Virus record (IMG/VR): IMGVR_UViG_3300035698_007535
Location: 1-38,012 of that record
Source of the DNA: a virus
Reading direction: 5' to 3' (one strand)
DNA length: 38,012 bases
The number at the start of each line of letters is the position of its first letter. Within the stretch, counting starts at the first letter, position 1. The position numbers and the translations under genes were made by a program. Shown here piece by piece: positions 21,174-29,120 of the stretch. The notes beneath the pieces are model-generated. The model had not been told where the DNA came from. It did not search any database and was given only the letters and a program-made list of their open reading frames with translations.

Positions 21174-22718
21174 ATGAATATCGAAACGAGTAAAATACGG
21201 AAATTAGGTGTCTGGCATTTAGAGCCGGCAAAAGTAGCTGATATGGCGTCCAGTATAGGTAAATTGGGGTTACAGCAACCAATAGGCATCGAGCATGACG
21301 AAGCCAATAAAACCTATTCTTTGCTGTGGGGCAATCACCGCCTTGAAGCAATTAAAAAACTGGGTATCAAGACGCTCAAAGATGAATGGTTCAGAATAAA
21401 GAAAACGGCTGACATTGAAAAGGCGGGTGGCGATCCTATACGGTCAATGCTACGGTATGTAGAAAATGCACACCGCAGGACAATGAAGCCGTGCGAAGAG
21501 TATCATATACTCTGTGAGCTTGACAGTTCAAGCATTGAGACGGCAGCAGGGATATTGAACAAAGACATAAAATGGGTGAAGCGTTTACTCAATTTGAAAA
21601 ACCTCGCTCCTAAATGGATGGCAGAGTTCAAGAATGAAAAAAACGAAAAGCCTATTGCGTTCTATGAAGCGTTAGCCGTTTATCCGTTAAGAGTGCAGGA
21701 GGCGGTAGACGTTCAAGCGGTAATGCACTATCATGCGGGTGCTTTGGTCGTATTCATGCAGAACAATTATGAGAATATACTGGACGAAGCAATATGGGCG
21801 CTCGATGCCAAAATAGAAAGCAAGTATGGCAAACTTGTTACCTGTGCCAAATGCACCGAAACGTCAGCTAATAGTGGCGACTTGTTTGACGATAATGACG
21901 GCGCCAACCGTTGCTTAAACCCTCTTTGTTGGGCAAAGAAGCGGGTTGAGACAATCAGAACAAAAATGGACGGAATGGACGAGAAGTACGGTAAAGGCAA
22001 GTGGCATTTGATTAGCTTGTATTTACCTGCTATTCTGAAACAGTTTGAAAGCATGGTAACACCTACCGACAGCTACATTACAATCGCTAAAAAAGACGGT
22101 GGGCTTCCGGCGCTGAATATCGGCACGGGACGTCAGGGAAAAATGACCGAGGGAAAAGTAACGTACATCAAACTTATTGAGAAGCAAACGCCCAAGCAGA
22201 AAGAAAAAGAAAAGGTGCGTGCCGAGTCTGGCGGGGATCCGGAAAAGGCAAGTCGGCTGACTGTACTGGCACAAATGCAAGCATACGACCGCAGACGGTA
22301 TCGGCTTATGTTAGGGTGGTTCATGGAAAAGGTAGTTGAGAAAAAGCTGACCAACATACCAGAGTTATCTACCCTGTTCAAAATGGCGCTAACTTTCGGA
22401 CTCGATGGAGTATCTTACACGGGAGTGCGTACCGCCGAAGCGCTACTTGTTTACGATGGTTACACGGCGCCCATGTTAGAAGAGGCAATAATGGAAAGCC
22501 TTTCAAACACCATTGACAATATGCGAAAAGAGTTCGGACACCCCAACAGCCCAACGCCAAAGGACATTGAGGGATTCAAACTCATGCTGTCATATTTTCA
22601 AGTAAACCATGACAAGATATACGCCAAAGCGGTAGCAGAAATACCAGACGCCAAAAAGTGGGCGCCATCAGCCAAGCTAATACGTGAAGAGCTTGACTTA
22701 AAAGCAACAAAGAAATAA
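21174..22718 (+). CDS. ParB/RepB-like protein with Cys-rich middle domain
   Basis: The 514-residue product starts with a ParB/Srx domain (signature LLWGNHRLEAIKKLG, 51-65). A KorB-type helical region follows (ENAHRRTMKPCEEYHIL, then AAGILNKDIKWVKRLLNL). A Cys block has CAKC (224-227), C247 and C252, and the C-terminal half is helical. The CxxC-plus-CLNPLCWAKK arrangement is known from plasmid and phage ParB-like proteins. Such proteins bind DNA, and some cut it or regulate transcription. No ParA is seen, so classical partition is not supported. AACAGGAG precedes the ATG. Confidence 0.82.
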   Translation: MNIETSKIRKLGVWHLEPAKVADMASSIGKLGLQQPIGIEHDEANKTYSLLWGNHRLEAIKKLGIKTLKDEWFRIKKTADIEKAGGDPIRSMLRYVENAHRRTMKPCEEYHILCELDSSSIETAAGILNKDIKWVKRLLNLKNLAPKWMAEFKNEKNEKPIAFYEALAVYPLRVQEAVDVQAVMHYHAGALVVFMQNNYENILDEAIWALDAKIESKYGKLVTCAKCTETSANSGDLFDDNDGANRCLNPLCWAKKRVETIRTKMDGMDEKYGKGKWHLISLYLPAILKQFESMVTPTDSYITIAKKDGGLPALNIGTGRQGKMTEGKVTYIKLIEKQTPKQKEKEKVRAESGGDPEKASRLTVLAQMQAYDRRRYRLMLGWFMEKVVEKKLTNIPELSTLFKMALTFGLDGVSYTGVRTAEALLVYDGYTAPMLEEAIMESLSNTIDNMRKEFGHPNSPTPKDIEGFKLMLSYFQVNHDKIYAKAVAEIPDAKKWAPSAKLIREELDLKATKK

Positions 22719-22728
22719 CGCTGACAAT

Positions 22729-22752
22729 CCCCCTGTGCGAAAGCATGGGGGG
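22729..22752 (+). promoter_or_regulatory. Hairpin overlapping the ribosome site of the next gene
   Basis: Ten-base arms (22729-22738, 22743-22752, two wobble pairs) close a GAAA tetraloop. The 3' arm GGGGGG runs into the GGAG ribosome site (22751-22754), so folding should reduce initiation at 22762. Confidence 0.65.
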
Positions 22753-22761
22753 AGTACCTTA

Positions 22762-23172
22762 ATGAGCGATACAGACGAAAAGAAAGTAATTGACCTGTTT
22801 GACTATGCCGAGAGGTTAAAAGAGCGTGACAATACCACGAAAAACGCCCAAAACGAGGCTACACGGCACGAACCCAAGCAAGGCAATACCACCCTACCAG
22901 TGAAGCCTAAAAAACGCCTAAAAAGGGGTACAAAAGGGGTTGACAATTATGGTATAATAGTAGTTGAGAAAAACGGTACAAAATTTCACTATTATTTGCA
23001 GAGCGCCCTACGATACGTCATAAAAAATTGCAAGTGTAATTCGTGCAAACAAGCCATGATAGACGTAGAAATAGGTATGAACGAAACAAACGAAATACGC
23101 AGAGCGATTGACTACGCATTTAGTGAAGCAGGAGAAAAACCACTAACTGACCTTGAGGGAGTAGACGTATGA
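22762..23172 (+). CDS. Hypothetical protein with basic middle and Cys pair (136 aa)
   Basis: ATG 22762 follows GGGAG. The N-terminus is acidic and helical, the middle very basic (KPKKRLKRGTKG). A CKCNSC cluster lies in a helical C-terminal half. No family is recognised. A near-copy of the promoter -10/operator core (TATGGTATAATAG) lies within the gene at about 22949-22961 but has no -35 at proper spacing. Confidence 0.7.
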   Translation: MSDTDEKKVIDLFDYAERLKERDNTTKNAQNEATRHEPKQGNTTLPVKPKKRLKRGTKGVDNYGIIVVEKNGTKFHYYLQSALRYVIKNCKCNSCKQAMIDVEIGMNETNEIRRAIDYAFSEAGEKPLTDLEGVDV

Positions 23173-23339
23173 TACCAGAACCACTTAAAACAATATTAGC
23201 GTACTTAGGCGCCACGTCGATTATATGTTTTCTTATTCTGTGTTGCTGTGCGGTATGGTATTTCTTTTTCGGCAGGGCGATACAACTTGACGACTATAAA
23301 CAGGAGCAGGAGAAAAGCAATGAACCCCGAAACAGATAG
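23169..23339 (+). CDS. Single-span membrane peptide (56 aa)
   Basis: The ATG overlaps the previous stop (ATGA). Residues 10-34 form one hydrophobic span with a Cys triplet (LILCCCAVW), followed by a charged cytoplasmic-type tail. Small membrane proteins in phage early operons often alter host envelope functions. The function is unknown. Confidence 0.65.
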   Translation: MIPEPLKTILAYLGATSIICFLILCCCAVWYFFFGRAIQLDDYKQEQEKSNEPRNR

Positions 23340-23634
23340 TTGCAGTAGGTGTCAGTATTTTGGCGAGAAAGAGTGTGCAATAAAAGACTTCGGATTGTGT
23401 AACTTTCACAACACGTTAGTTACTTCTCACGCCATTTGCAAGAATAGCTGTACAGTACGCCATTTGATGGTGTGCAAAACGGACGTGTGCGTTTATTTTA
23501 CAATGAGCGACGAGGCACGGCAAGCATGGTACGATAGTTTAAGAACAAACGAAGCCAAAATAAAAGCCAATTCAAATAACAACCAACAGGAGAAAGAAGA
23601 TGAAAACGTACAAGGGAAAACTACTGACGCTTGA
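23320..23634 (+). CDS. Cys-rich protein (104 aa)
   Basis: AGGAG precedes ATG 23320 within the end of the membrane-peptide gene. Nine Cys and two His in the first 60 residues (CSRCQYFGEKEC, then CNFH, CKNSC and others) suggest one or two zinc or Fe-S sites. The tail is Asn/Gln/Glu-rich and unstructured-looking. No family is recognised. Confidence 0.7.
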   Translation: MNPETDSCSRCQYFGEKECAIKDFGLCNFHNTLVTSHAICKNSCTVRHLMVCKTDVCVYFTMSDEARQAWYDSLRTNEAKIKANSNNNQQEKEDENVQGKTTDA

Positions 23635-24061
23635 CGACATGGTGACAAATGGATTTGCAAGCATAGGCGTTACCAACGGCATACTATGTATAGACACAGG
23701 CGAGCAGGGCATGATAGCGCCTAGTGTGCTTGCTAAGTTTGGGAAAGAAGTTAATATCTATTATGACGAGCATAGCGTAATACTAGACAATGACAGCGGG
23801 TATAAGTGCGTGTATCTGAAAATATGGTTTGAAAAGTTGAACGATACGCCGGAAATACCACCCTGCCCGTTTTGCGGGTTTGACTCGCCAGTATGCGGAC
23901 AAGCGTGCGACTTTGATGTTAGCAACAATGTTACTAATTCACAAAGTTATGTGGTGCTATGCTCTCAGAACGATGAGGGCTGTGGCGCAAAAAGTTGTTA
24001 TTGCGAAACCAGAGAAGAAGCACTCGCTAAATGGAGCATCAGAAATGGAGTACAAGCATGA
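23600..24061 (+). CDS. Protein with C-terminal Lar-like (restriction alleviation) zinc domain
   Basis: The 153-residue product has a beta-rich N-terminal half. The C-terminal half resembles the Lar restriction-alleviation family: PCPFCGFD (C89, C92), C121, C128 and the ending TREEALAKWSIRNG. Lar proteins modulate host type I restriction. Similar zinc domains occur widely in phages without proven activity, so the antirestriction role is inferred. AACAGGAG precedes the ATG, which lies inside the previous gene. Confidence 0.75.
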   Translation: MKTYKGKLLTLDDMVTNGFASIGVTNGILCIDTGEQGMIAPSVLAKFGKEVNIYYDEHSVILDNDSGYKCVYLKIWFEKLNDTPEIPPCPFCGFDSPVCGQACDFDVSNNVTNSQSYVVLCSQNDEGCGAKSCYCETREEALAKWSIRNGVQA

Positions 24062-24318
24062 AGCTACCCCAATTAACAATCGTGCAAGAAGTTGACGGTA
24101 TTACCCACAGAGTACAAGTGGAAACAGAGGTATGGGATAAAGAAAAGGGCAAGCCGCGAAAATACGAAATGAAAGTTTATTATTGCCGATACAAAGAGGA
24201 CTCCGAGCCAACGGTAATGACGTTAAATCATAGCGAGACTACTGAGCTACGCCCGACCCGAAAAATGATTGACGTTATCGGAGAGAAGTGGTTTGACAAA
24301 ATGAAGCTGTACAAATGA
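24058..24318 (+). CDS. Hypothetical protein (86 aa)
   Basis: GGAG lies seven bases before ATG 24058, which overlaps the previous stop (ATGA). The product is beta-rich and charged (GITHRVQVETEVW, then YEMKVYYCRY). No motif is recognised. It is coupled to the VRR-NUC gene that follows. Confidence 0.7.
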   Translation: MKLPQLTIVQEVDGITHRVQVETEVWDKEKGKPRKYEMKVYYCRYKEDSEPTVMTLNHSETTELRPTRKMIDVIGEKWFDKMKLYK

Positions 24319-24332
24319 GCAGAGGTATAAAC

Positions 24333-24734
24333 ATGAGCGAGGCAGAGCTTAGGCATTTGCTACGAAACGACCCCGATGCAAACAAAGAGCTTGCAAAAGA
24401 GTTCGGCATTGTAAAAGACTCTGACGAATCCCCTGCAGTAAAGAGCGAAAATGACGAGAAAGAAAGCGTTTTACAGCGTGATGCAGAGCAGTATTGTTAC
24501 AGGCGCGGTTGGCGCTACTTCCATTTAGCAAAGCCGAAAGGCAACATGGCGGGGCTGCCCGATCTGCTTGTATGGGCTAGAAAGGGGTTTTTCATGTGTG
24601 AGTTTAAGACCAAGAAAGGGAGGCTATCAAAAGAGCAAATAAAGTTTATAACTGACATTGAAGCAATGGGACACAAGGTACACGTATTCAAATCAATAGA
24701 AGCATTTGTAACAGTAGCAAAGGAGTACAGATAA
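24333..24734 (+). CDS. VRR-NUC family nuclease
   Basis: The 133-residue protein carries the PD-(D/E)XK motifs of the VRR-NUC family: GLPDLLVW (D77), CEFKTKKG (E90, K92), then LSKEQ (Q102), ending in a VFKSIEAF strand-helix. Phage members act as structure-specific or Holliday-junction-type nucleases. I chose ATG 24333 because AGAGG lies seven bases upstream; the ATG at 24315 has no site. The first 45 residues are an acidic, probably flexible extension. Confidence 0.87.
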   Translation: MSEAELRHLLRNDPDANKELAKEFGIVKDSDESPAVKSENDEKESVLQRDAEQYCYRRGWRYFHLAKPKGNMAGLPDLLVWARKGFFMCEFKTKKGRLSKEQIKFITDIEAMGHKVHVFKSIEAFVTVAKEYR

Positions 24735-24991
24735 TGACAACACAACTATTTAAGCCCGTCAGACAGAGTAAATTTACTGCCATTTCGGGAGAGACTAATC
24801 AAGCAATGCACTGTATTGAGTGCGGGGCAAAGTGGCAATATGTAAAAAGAATACAATCGTTCCGGCACAAGAACACGCCAAAAGGAATGTTGCTGATGGT
24901 GTTTGAGTGTAAAAAGTGTGGTTCAGCATTTCAAGTAAGGCGCACATTCTCTTCTAATAAATCAGGTCATTGGGTACATTATGAGTGGTAA
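24734..24991 (+). CDS. Zinc-ribbon protein (85 aa)
   Basis: The ATG overlaps the previous stop (TAATG). CIEC (residues 27-30) and CKKC (59-62) are about 30 residues apart, as in classical zinc ribbons that bind nucleic acid. A basic tail (QVRRTFSSNKSGH) follows. The function is unknown. Confidence 0.75.
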   Translation: MTTQLFKPVRQSKFTAISGETNQAMHCIECGAKWQYVKRIQSFRHKNTPKGMLLMVFECKKCGSAFQVRRTFSSNKSGHWVHYEW

Positions 24992-25019
24992 ACAAGAGCT
25001 ATATATGCACAAAGGGTAG

Positions 25020-25328
25020 ATGGTACGTAAATTGAACCCAAGCATAACGCTACACCAACCTATACTGTTTCGATTGGTAAGCACGACAGCCGAGTTTTTG
25101 TGTTGGGCTATTGTTATACAAACTAATGCGGGTATGTTTCACATGGTCTGCATAGAAATGCATCAACTAAACAGAATTTCGGAAACGCAATTTTCGAGCG
25201 TTTCATCTATGGAACATATGCTAAAAAGGGCGGGATATGTTATAACAGAAATGTTCCTGTACGACAATTTCTTTGAATTGATTGACGCCGTTAAACAAAT
25301 GACCGTGAAGAATAATGAAAAACTTTGA
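25020..25328 (+). CDS. Hypothetical protein (102 aa)
   Basis: AAAGGG lies close before the ATG. The product is fairly hydrophobic with several Met and Cys (VSTTAEFLCWAIVIQ) but has no clear export signal or span. No family is recognised. The next gene starts within its last codons. Confidence 0.6.
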   Translation: MVRKLNPSITLHQPILFRLVSTTAEFLCWAIVIQTNAGMFHMVCIEMHQLNRISETQFSSVSSMEHMLKRAGYVITEMFLYDNFFELIDAVKQMTVKNNEKL

Positions 25329-25725
25329 TGTGCCAGGGACGTATGAAGTAAAGGGCAAGCGTGACAATAAGGTTGACGATTCCTTGTTTAAGAGCAGGGG
25401 CAGGGTCACGGTGAACGTCGTAACAATACGCAGGGGAAAGAACAAGTGCATAGCCGTTGATACCGACTACGAGCCGAGCCAGTACCTTGTATATGGCGTG
25501 ACAATAGTTGCAACGATACTGGGTGTATTCACTATACGGCTATATTCTCTTGAAAGAAAGCGGTTGACGTTGGACGTATACGATGCCATGTACACCCGCA
25601 ACATTTCATATTTATTAAACACTTGTGCTTACTTCACCCGTAACTTTTGGATCTTAAAGACAGAAGCAAAAATACGGCAGGAGAGAGTACTTAAACGGTT
25701 CGCTAAAATATGGGGTATCAACTAA
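25315..25725 (+). CDS. Basic protein with one possible membrane span (136 aa)
   Basis: The first 60 residues are charged. Residues 58-75 (LVYGVTIVATILGVF) are hydrophobic enough for one span. The C-terminal 60 residues are basic with many aromatic residues. No family is recognised. The following membrane peptide begins within its stop codon, suggesting the two act together at the membrane. Confidence 0.65.
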   Translation: MKNFDVPGTYEVKGKRDNKVDDSLFKSRGRVTVNVVTIRRGKNKCIAVDTDYEPSQYLVYGVTIVATILGVFTIRLYSLERKRLTLDVYDAMYTRNISYLLNTCAYFTRNFWILKTEAKIRQERVLKRFAKIWGIN

Positions 25726-25847
25726 TGGACACGCTAAAAGAAATAATACTGACAATCGAGGCGTGGGAGTATATACTTGCTGTGCCTGCTGTGGTTATAT
25801 TATTAACAATCCAGTACTTAATTAAACGCAACGAAAGGAAAAAATAA
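25725..25847 (+). CDS. Single-span membrane peptide (40 aa)
   Basis: The ATG overlaps the previous stop by one base, and its own stop overlaps the next ATG. Residues 15-33 are a hydrophobic span (ILAVPAVVILLTIQYLI) followed by a basic tail. Coupling on both sides supports reality. The function is unknown. Confidence 0.65.
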   Translation: MDTLKEIILTIEAWEYILAVPAVVILLTIQYLIKRNERKK

Positions 25848-26065
25848 TGAATGGTTTTTTATCACAAGCAAAAATGGACGCCGAAATTGACTACCGCCGG
25901 AGAATACAAAAGACAGCCGGCGATGACAAAATGTTTTTTATGGTAGCCCTAAATTTAACTGGCAAGCGTGATAAACTTGAAGAGAAAGCCGCCAAAATAA
26001 TAAATAAAAACGGGTATTTGAAAGCCCTTAAAATATCAAAAGCAAAAGGAAAACGCCATGCCTAG
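25847..26065 (+). CDS. Basic helical protein (72 aa)
   Basis: GAAAGGAAAAAATA precedes the ATG, which overlaps the previous stop. The product is helical and basic, especially at the end (KISKAKGKRHA). A nucleic-acid-binding role is possible. No family is recognised. Confidence 0.65.
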   Translation: MNGFLSQAKMDAEIDYRRRIQKTAGDDKMFFMVALNLTGKRDKLEEKAAKIINKNGYLKALKISKAKGKRHA

Positions 26066-26624
26066 AGTCACGACACAAAAAAGCCGTAAAGAAATCGAAT
26101 GCGGAAAATGTCACGCTGTAATAAACAAGGGTGACACATATCACAAGTTCAAATTCATGCACAGTAGCCCGAACAAACGATGCACGAATTGTTACCCGAA
26201 AGCGTCAGAGCTTACCCAGAGCGACAAACTAAGCAGCATCTATTCGTGTCAAGAACAGCTTGCAGAGTTGCAGATGTGTAATGACTGGAAAGGGGTAACG
26301 TCAGAGTCGTTTGACGACGTGACGAGCGCACTTGAAGAAATCAAGGACGAGCTTGAAAGTGTAGGGGAAGAGTACGGAGAGAGCGCAGACGCAATCGAGG
26401 AACACTTTGGCGAGACTGAGCAAGTAAGTGACTGCCGAGAGAAGCAAGAGAACATTGAATCAGCCGTTGCAGAAGTTGAGTCGTCTATTGCCACCATAGA
26501 GGAATCAAAAGAAGCGTTTGAAGAAATGGCAGAGGGCAGTACAGATGAGCAAAAAGAAACGTATGTGGGAGAGTGCATAAACACAGTAGACGGCGCTATA
26601 CAAGATATAACCATTGAAATATAA
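26058..26624 (+). CDS. Zinc-finger plus acidic coiled-coil protein (188 aa)
   Basis: Residues 15-50 hold CGKCHAVINKGDTYH and a later CTNCYPKAS, forming a treble-clef-like or ribbon zinc site. Residues 65-188 are a strongly acidic helical region with heptad-like spacing and many Glu. The acidic half could mimic DNA or form a dimer, while the finger binds a partner. AAAAGGAAA precedes the ATG. I have no firm family name. Confidence 0.75.
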   Translation: MPRVTTQKSRKEIECGKCHAVINKGDTYHKFKFMHSSPNKRCTNCYPKASELTQSDKLSSIYSCQEQLAELQMCNDWKGVTSESFDDVTSALEEIKDELESVGEEYGESADAIEEHFGETEQVSDCREKQENIESAVAEVESSIATIEESKEAFEEMAEGSTDEQKETYVGECINTVDGAIQDITIEI

Positions 26625-26721
26625 AAACCATGGAAAAAATTGAACACGCAACAGGCGACGTGGTAATGATATGGCAAGACCCCGTTTCGCAGAACATAAT
26701 ATAAAATATCACGGCATAACA

Positions 26722-26737
26722 GCCCCCGAAAGGGGGC
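26722..26737 (+). other. GCCCCC-GAAA-GGGGGC tetraloop hairpin
   Basis: A perfect six-pair stem with a GNRA loop stands just upstream of GGAG (26741-26744), the ribosome site of the next gene. It may shield or present that site. There is no T-tract, so it is not a terminator. Confidence 0.65.
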
Positions 26738-26751
26738 ACCGGAGAAAGATT

Positions 26752-27087
26752 ATGAAAGACGGGACAATGAAAGCAGGAGTAGTAATAATAATACGCCAGA
26801 CACCAGAGACCGCCGGGCTTATCCAGCCGATGCTATTTGAGCAAGGCTACACGTGGCGGAGAGGACACGCAAAAGTAGACAACCGGAAAGCGAGAGTTCT
26901 TGTCGTGCGGTGCACAAATAAAGTAATCTCATTCGTGCCGGAAGTGTCGCGGGTAGAGCTTGGCGAGAGAATAGAAGAATTAAGGGAAGAGTACCAGACG
27001 GTTGTTTATATCGAGAACCCGATGGACATATTCAAGGCATACGAAGCAGTGAAACACTACACATGGCAGAGAGCACCAGAACCATAA
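26752..27087 (+). CDS. Hypothetical protein (111 aa)
   Basis: The start at 26752 is set by GGAG seven bases upstream. An earlier in-frame ATG at 26671 would run through the hairpin and has no site. The product has beta-strand-like segments (AGVVIIIRQ, ARVLVVRC) and a later helix (ELGERIEELREEY), a small alpha/beta fold. No family is recognised. Confidence 0.7.
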   Translation: MKDGTMKAGVVIIIRQTPETAGLIQPMLFEQGYTWRRGHAKVDNRKARVLVVRCTNKVISFVPEVSRVELGERIEELREEYQTVVYIENPMDIFKAYEAVKHYTWQRAPEP

Positions 27088-27095
27088 CAGAGGGA

Positions 27096-27344
27096 ATGGC
27101 GGTATTAAGATATTGCCATTATAAGCGTGGGAGCGTTGAACGGTGGCGAGTTAGGTTTATAAGCGACGATCACATTTGCGACCGTTTCATTCACCAACCA
27201 AAGCAGGAGTTACCGGATGCAAGTAAAGTTCAAAAAGGGCAAGAAATGGGAGTCATACCATGCAGTAACGGGCATGACGATACCGGAAATAAGCAGTCTG
27301 GTAACAATGCGGACACTCATAAGCGCCACGTTCATAATGGATAA
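27096..27344 (+). CDS. Possible small protein overlapping the next gene
   Basis: The frame fills the gap between two supported genes and starts behind AGAGG, but it overlaps the next gene by 128 bases. The first part (SVERWRVRFISDDH) looks protein-like, the end does not. It may be a truncated or overlapping gene. Low confidence. Confidence 0.35.
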   Translation: MAVLRYCHYKRGSVERWRVRFISDDHICDRFIHQPKQELPDASKVQKGQEMGVIPCSNGHDDTGNKQSGNNADTHKRHVHNG

Positions 27345-27408
27345 AAACATAGAGCAAGCGTGCATATTAGTAACACGGGACGACTTTCCAAAGGCGGTAA
27401 AAAGATAG
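27217..27408 (+). CDS. Small protein, paralog-like to the one at 28911 (63 aa)
   Basis: GGAG lies seven bases before the ATG. The N-terminus (KKGKKWESYHAVTGMTIPE) resembles that of the product at 28911 (KKVEWYTWEAITGFDLPN), with similar length and following helix. The pair may be a local duplication. The function is unknown. Confidence 0.65.
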   Translation: MQVKFKKGKKWESYHAVTGMTIPEISSLVTMRTLISATFIMDKNIEQACILVTRDDFPKAVKR

Positions 27409-27464
27409 TAATGGACATACATAATGAGCCGATCTCCGGCAAAGTATTGCAGAACGTGTAAATA

Positions 27465-27938
27465 ATGGATATGAAAAGAACGCCATTAAAAAGAGGAAAA
27501 AAGAGCCTAAAACGTACCCCATTAAAACGGTCAAAAACACGGCTTAAACGTACCAAATTGGGCGCCTGTGGCAAAAAGACGAGGGCGGTAATGGTACACT
27601 ATACCCCGCACCATTTAGGGGTATTCTGTGAGGCTTGTAGAGGTAAAAAACCGCCCGTAGACAGGCTATCAGACGTTGGACACCACTACATACGGAGAGG
27701 GCTATTGACGGCAGAGGAAATAAATATGGAATCAATGCAACTCTTTTTATGCACTGAACACCACAACGAATTTCATTTTAGCAAGCACACAAGCGGTTTA
27801 CGATTCTACCGGAAGTATAATTTAGTGGAAACAATAAAGAAGCGCTGTAACAACGATGCCAGGCTAATGAAGTGGTTGGCAGGGCAAGCGTACAAACTAA
27901 TGTTAATCGAAACAATGAAACAGGAGACTGAGCAATGA
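27465..27938 (+). CDS. HNH/NinG-like protein with basic repeated N-terminus
   Basis: The product has 157 residues. The first 35 repeat KRTPLKR-like units, a pattern known in front of phage HNH and recombination-type endonucleases. A zinc-binding nuclease-like core follows: CEAC (55-58), VGHHYIRRG (H73, H74) and LCTEHHNEFH (C96, H99, H104). HNH enzymes nick or cut DNA and often assist packaging or recombination. The start may be 27465 or 27471; the ribosome site is weak. Confidence 0.72.
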   Translation: MDMKRTPLKRGKKSLKRTPLKRSKTRLKRTKLGACGKKTRAVMVHYTPHHLGVFCEACRGKKPPVDRLSDVGHHYIRRGLLTAEEINMESMQLFLCTEHHNEFHFSKHTSGLRFYRKYNLVETIKKRCNNDARLMKWLAGQAYKLMLIETMKQETEQ

Positions 27939-28579
27939 AAGCATACGAAGCAAAGATCGAGCGCCCCCCTTATAGTGACACCATAAGGCAAATAGTTATA
28001 GCTGATAACTACGCCCAGGCAAGCGGCTTAATTGAGTCGCACAACTCAGAGGACGAGGGCGAAAGCAATATCATGTCAATAGAGTGCATAAGTAGAAATG
28101 TACTTGTGCATGAGATGTCTGAAAGCATGGCTCGTATGGTAATACACACAGAGAGTACAACAGGGTATGCCAACCAACTTATAAAGCTTATAGATTCAGA
28201 AGGTGTAACAGTACGGGAAGCGGTAGAGGGCGCAAAACTTATTATAGAACGAAAAGAAGCAGAAAAGCTCCCGTTGTCAGAACGGATAAAAGCGTTTGCG
28301 AAAGAAAATGGCGTGACAATGGACGAAACAGAGTATGCTTTAGAAGCAGAAAGAATATCAGAGCCAGTAAGAAGCCATGACGTTGAAATATCGGCAGGGT
28401 GGAACGAAGGCGACGGCTGGAGCTTCGGTTGTGATAACAGACATTGTTGGCGTATAGTAAACAAGTGGACGTGTGCAGACAGAGAATATAGCGGAACCTC
28501 TGCAGAACGATACGTAAACCCCAGAGAGTACGGACACTTAGACGATGCACTCAACTACTTACGGGCGGTGAAAAAGTGA
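27935..28579 (+). CDS. Hypothetical protein (214 aa)
   Basis: The ATG overlaps the previous stop (ATGA) behind AACAGGAG. The first 60 residues look like a small alpha/beta module (QIVIADNYAQASGLIES). The middle is helical and charged, and the C-terminal 60 are rich in Trp, Cys and Gly (GDGWSFGCDNRHCW). No family is recognised. It couples to a tiny zinc-ribbon gene. Confidence 0.7.
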   Translation: MKAYEAKIERPPYSDTIRQIVIADNYAQASGLIESHNSEDEGESNIMSIECISRNVLVHEMSESMARMVIHTESTTGYANQLIKLIDSEGVTVREAVEGAKLIIERKEAEKLPLSERIKAFAKENGVTMDETEYALEAERISEPVRSHDVEISAGWNEGDGWSFGCDNRHCWRIVNKWTCADREYSGTSAERYVNPREYGHLDDALNYLRAVKK

Positions 28580-28713
28580 GCGAGCAAGAAAAATGCCGAT
28601 TATGCGGCAAAGTAATGGAGCAAGCGGACGGAGTAAAGCAGGGCGGACAAAAGGTAACGATATACTTTTGCACCTGTGCTAACGTATATTCACGGGACAA
28701 GAAGGAGAACTAA
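28576..28713 (+). CDS. Tiny zinc-ribbon protein (45 aa)
   Basis: GTG 28576 overlaps the previous stop (GTGA). CRLC near the start and CTC near the end make a minimal zinc site. One of the series of very small Cys proteins in this operon. The function is unknown. Confidence 0.65.
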   Translation: MSEQEKCRLCGKVMEQADGVKQGGQKVTIYFCTCANVYSRDKKEN

Positions 28714-28714
28714 T

Positions 28715-28909
28715 ATGACTGTAAGAGAAATCAAGAAGCAGATGAATTACCGAGTAGCCAAAGGGAATGAAAGACGGTGTTGGCGTTGCAAATGGAGTAC
28801 GCAAAGACCTTTTACCGATGGCAGGAGATACGATTGTAGACGTAACACCAAATCGTTTGTGGTTCAGGTATTTAGCACCTGCGACCGAGCAGAGAAACAG
28901 GAGAATTGA
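28715..28909 (+). CDS. Basic zinc-binding protein (64 aa)
   Basis: AAGGAG precedes ATG 28715. CWRC (22-25), a later DCRR and a final Cys give a four-Cys arrangement resembling small phage zinc proteins. The protein is highly basic. DNA or RNA binding is likely but not shown. Confidence 0.68.
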   Translation: MTVREIKKQMNYRVAKGNERRCWRCKWSTQRPFTDGRRYDCRRNTKSFVVQVFSTCDRAEKQEN

Positions 28910-28910
28910 T

Positions 28911-29120
28911 ATGAAAATAATGCTAAAGAAAGTCGAATGGTACACGTGGGAAGCAATCACGGGCTTTGACCTGCCTAATTGTAAGACGTTTGAAATGTTG
29001 GCAAGCATGATGAATACAGCAATGTCCGTTGACACAGACATAGAGCGAATACTGATAGAGGACATAGAATACAAAAGTTTAAGCAATATTGGCACTGTAA
29101 CATTTGAAAGGAAAGAGTAA
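28911..29120 (+). CDS. Small protein, paralog-like to the one at 27217 (69 aa)
   Basis: AACAGGAG lies upstream of ATG 28911. Its first 25 residues align by eye with the product at 27217 (shared KK, W, A-[VI]-TG, P positions). The rest is helical then beta-like. The function is unknown. Confidence 0.68.
   Translation: MKIMLKKVEWYTWEAITGFDLPNCKTFEMLASMMNTAMSVDTDIERILIEDIEYKSLSNIGTVTFERKE

Noticed and set aside
21174-22718. Plasmid-type partition system
   Set aside because: A ParB-like protein is present but there is no ParA ATPase next to it and no clear centromere repeats.
22940-22958. Fourth copy of the shared promoter
   Set aside because: TTGACA and TATAAT are present but only seven bases apart, inside a gene; it may be an operator remnant.
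26630-26704. A 24-codon frame between 26624 and 26752
   Set aside because: There is no ribosome site and no family; too short to support.
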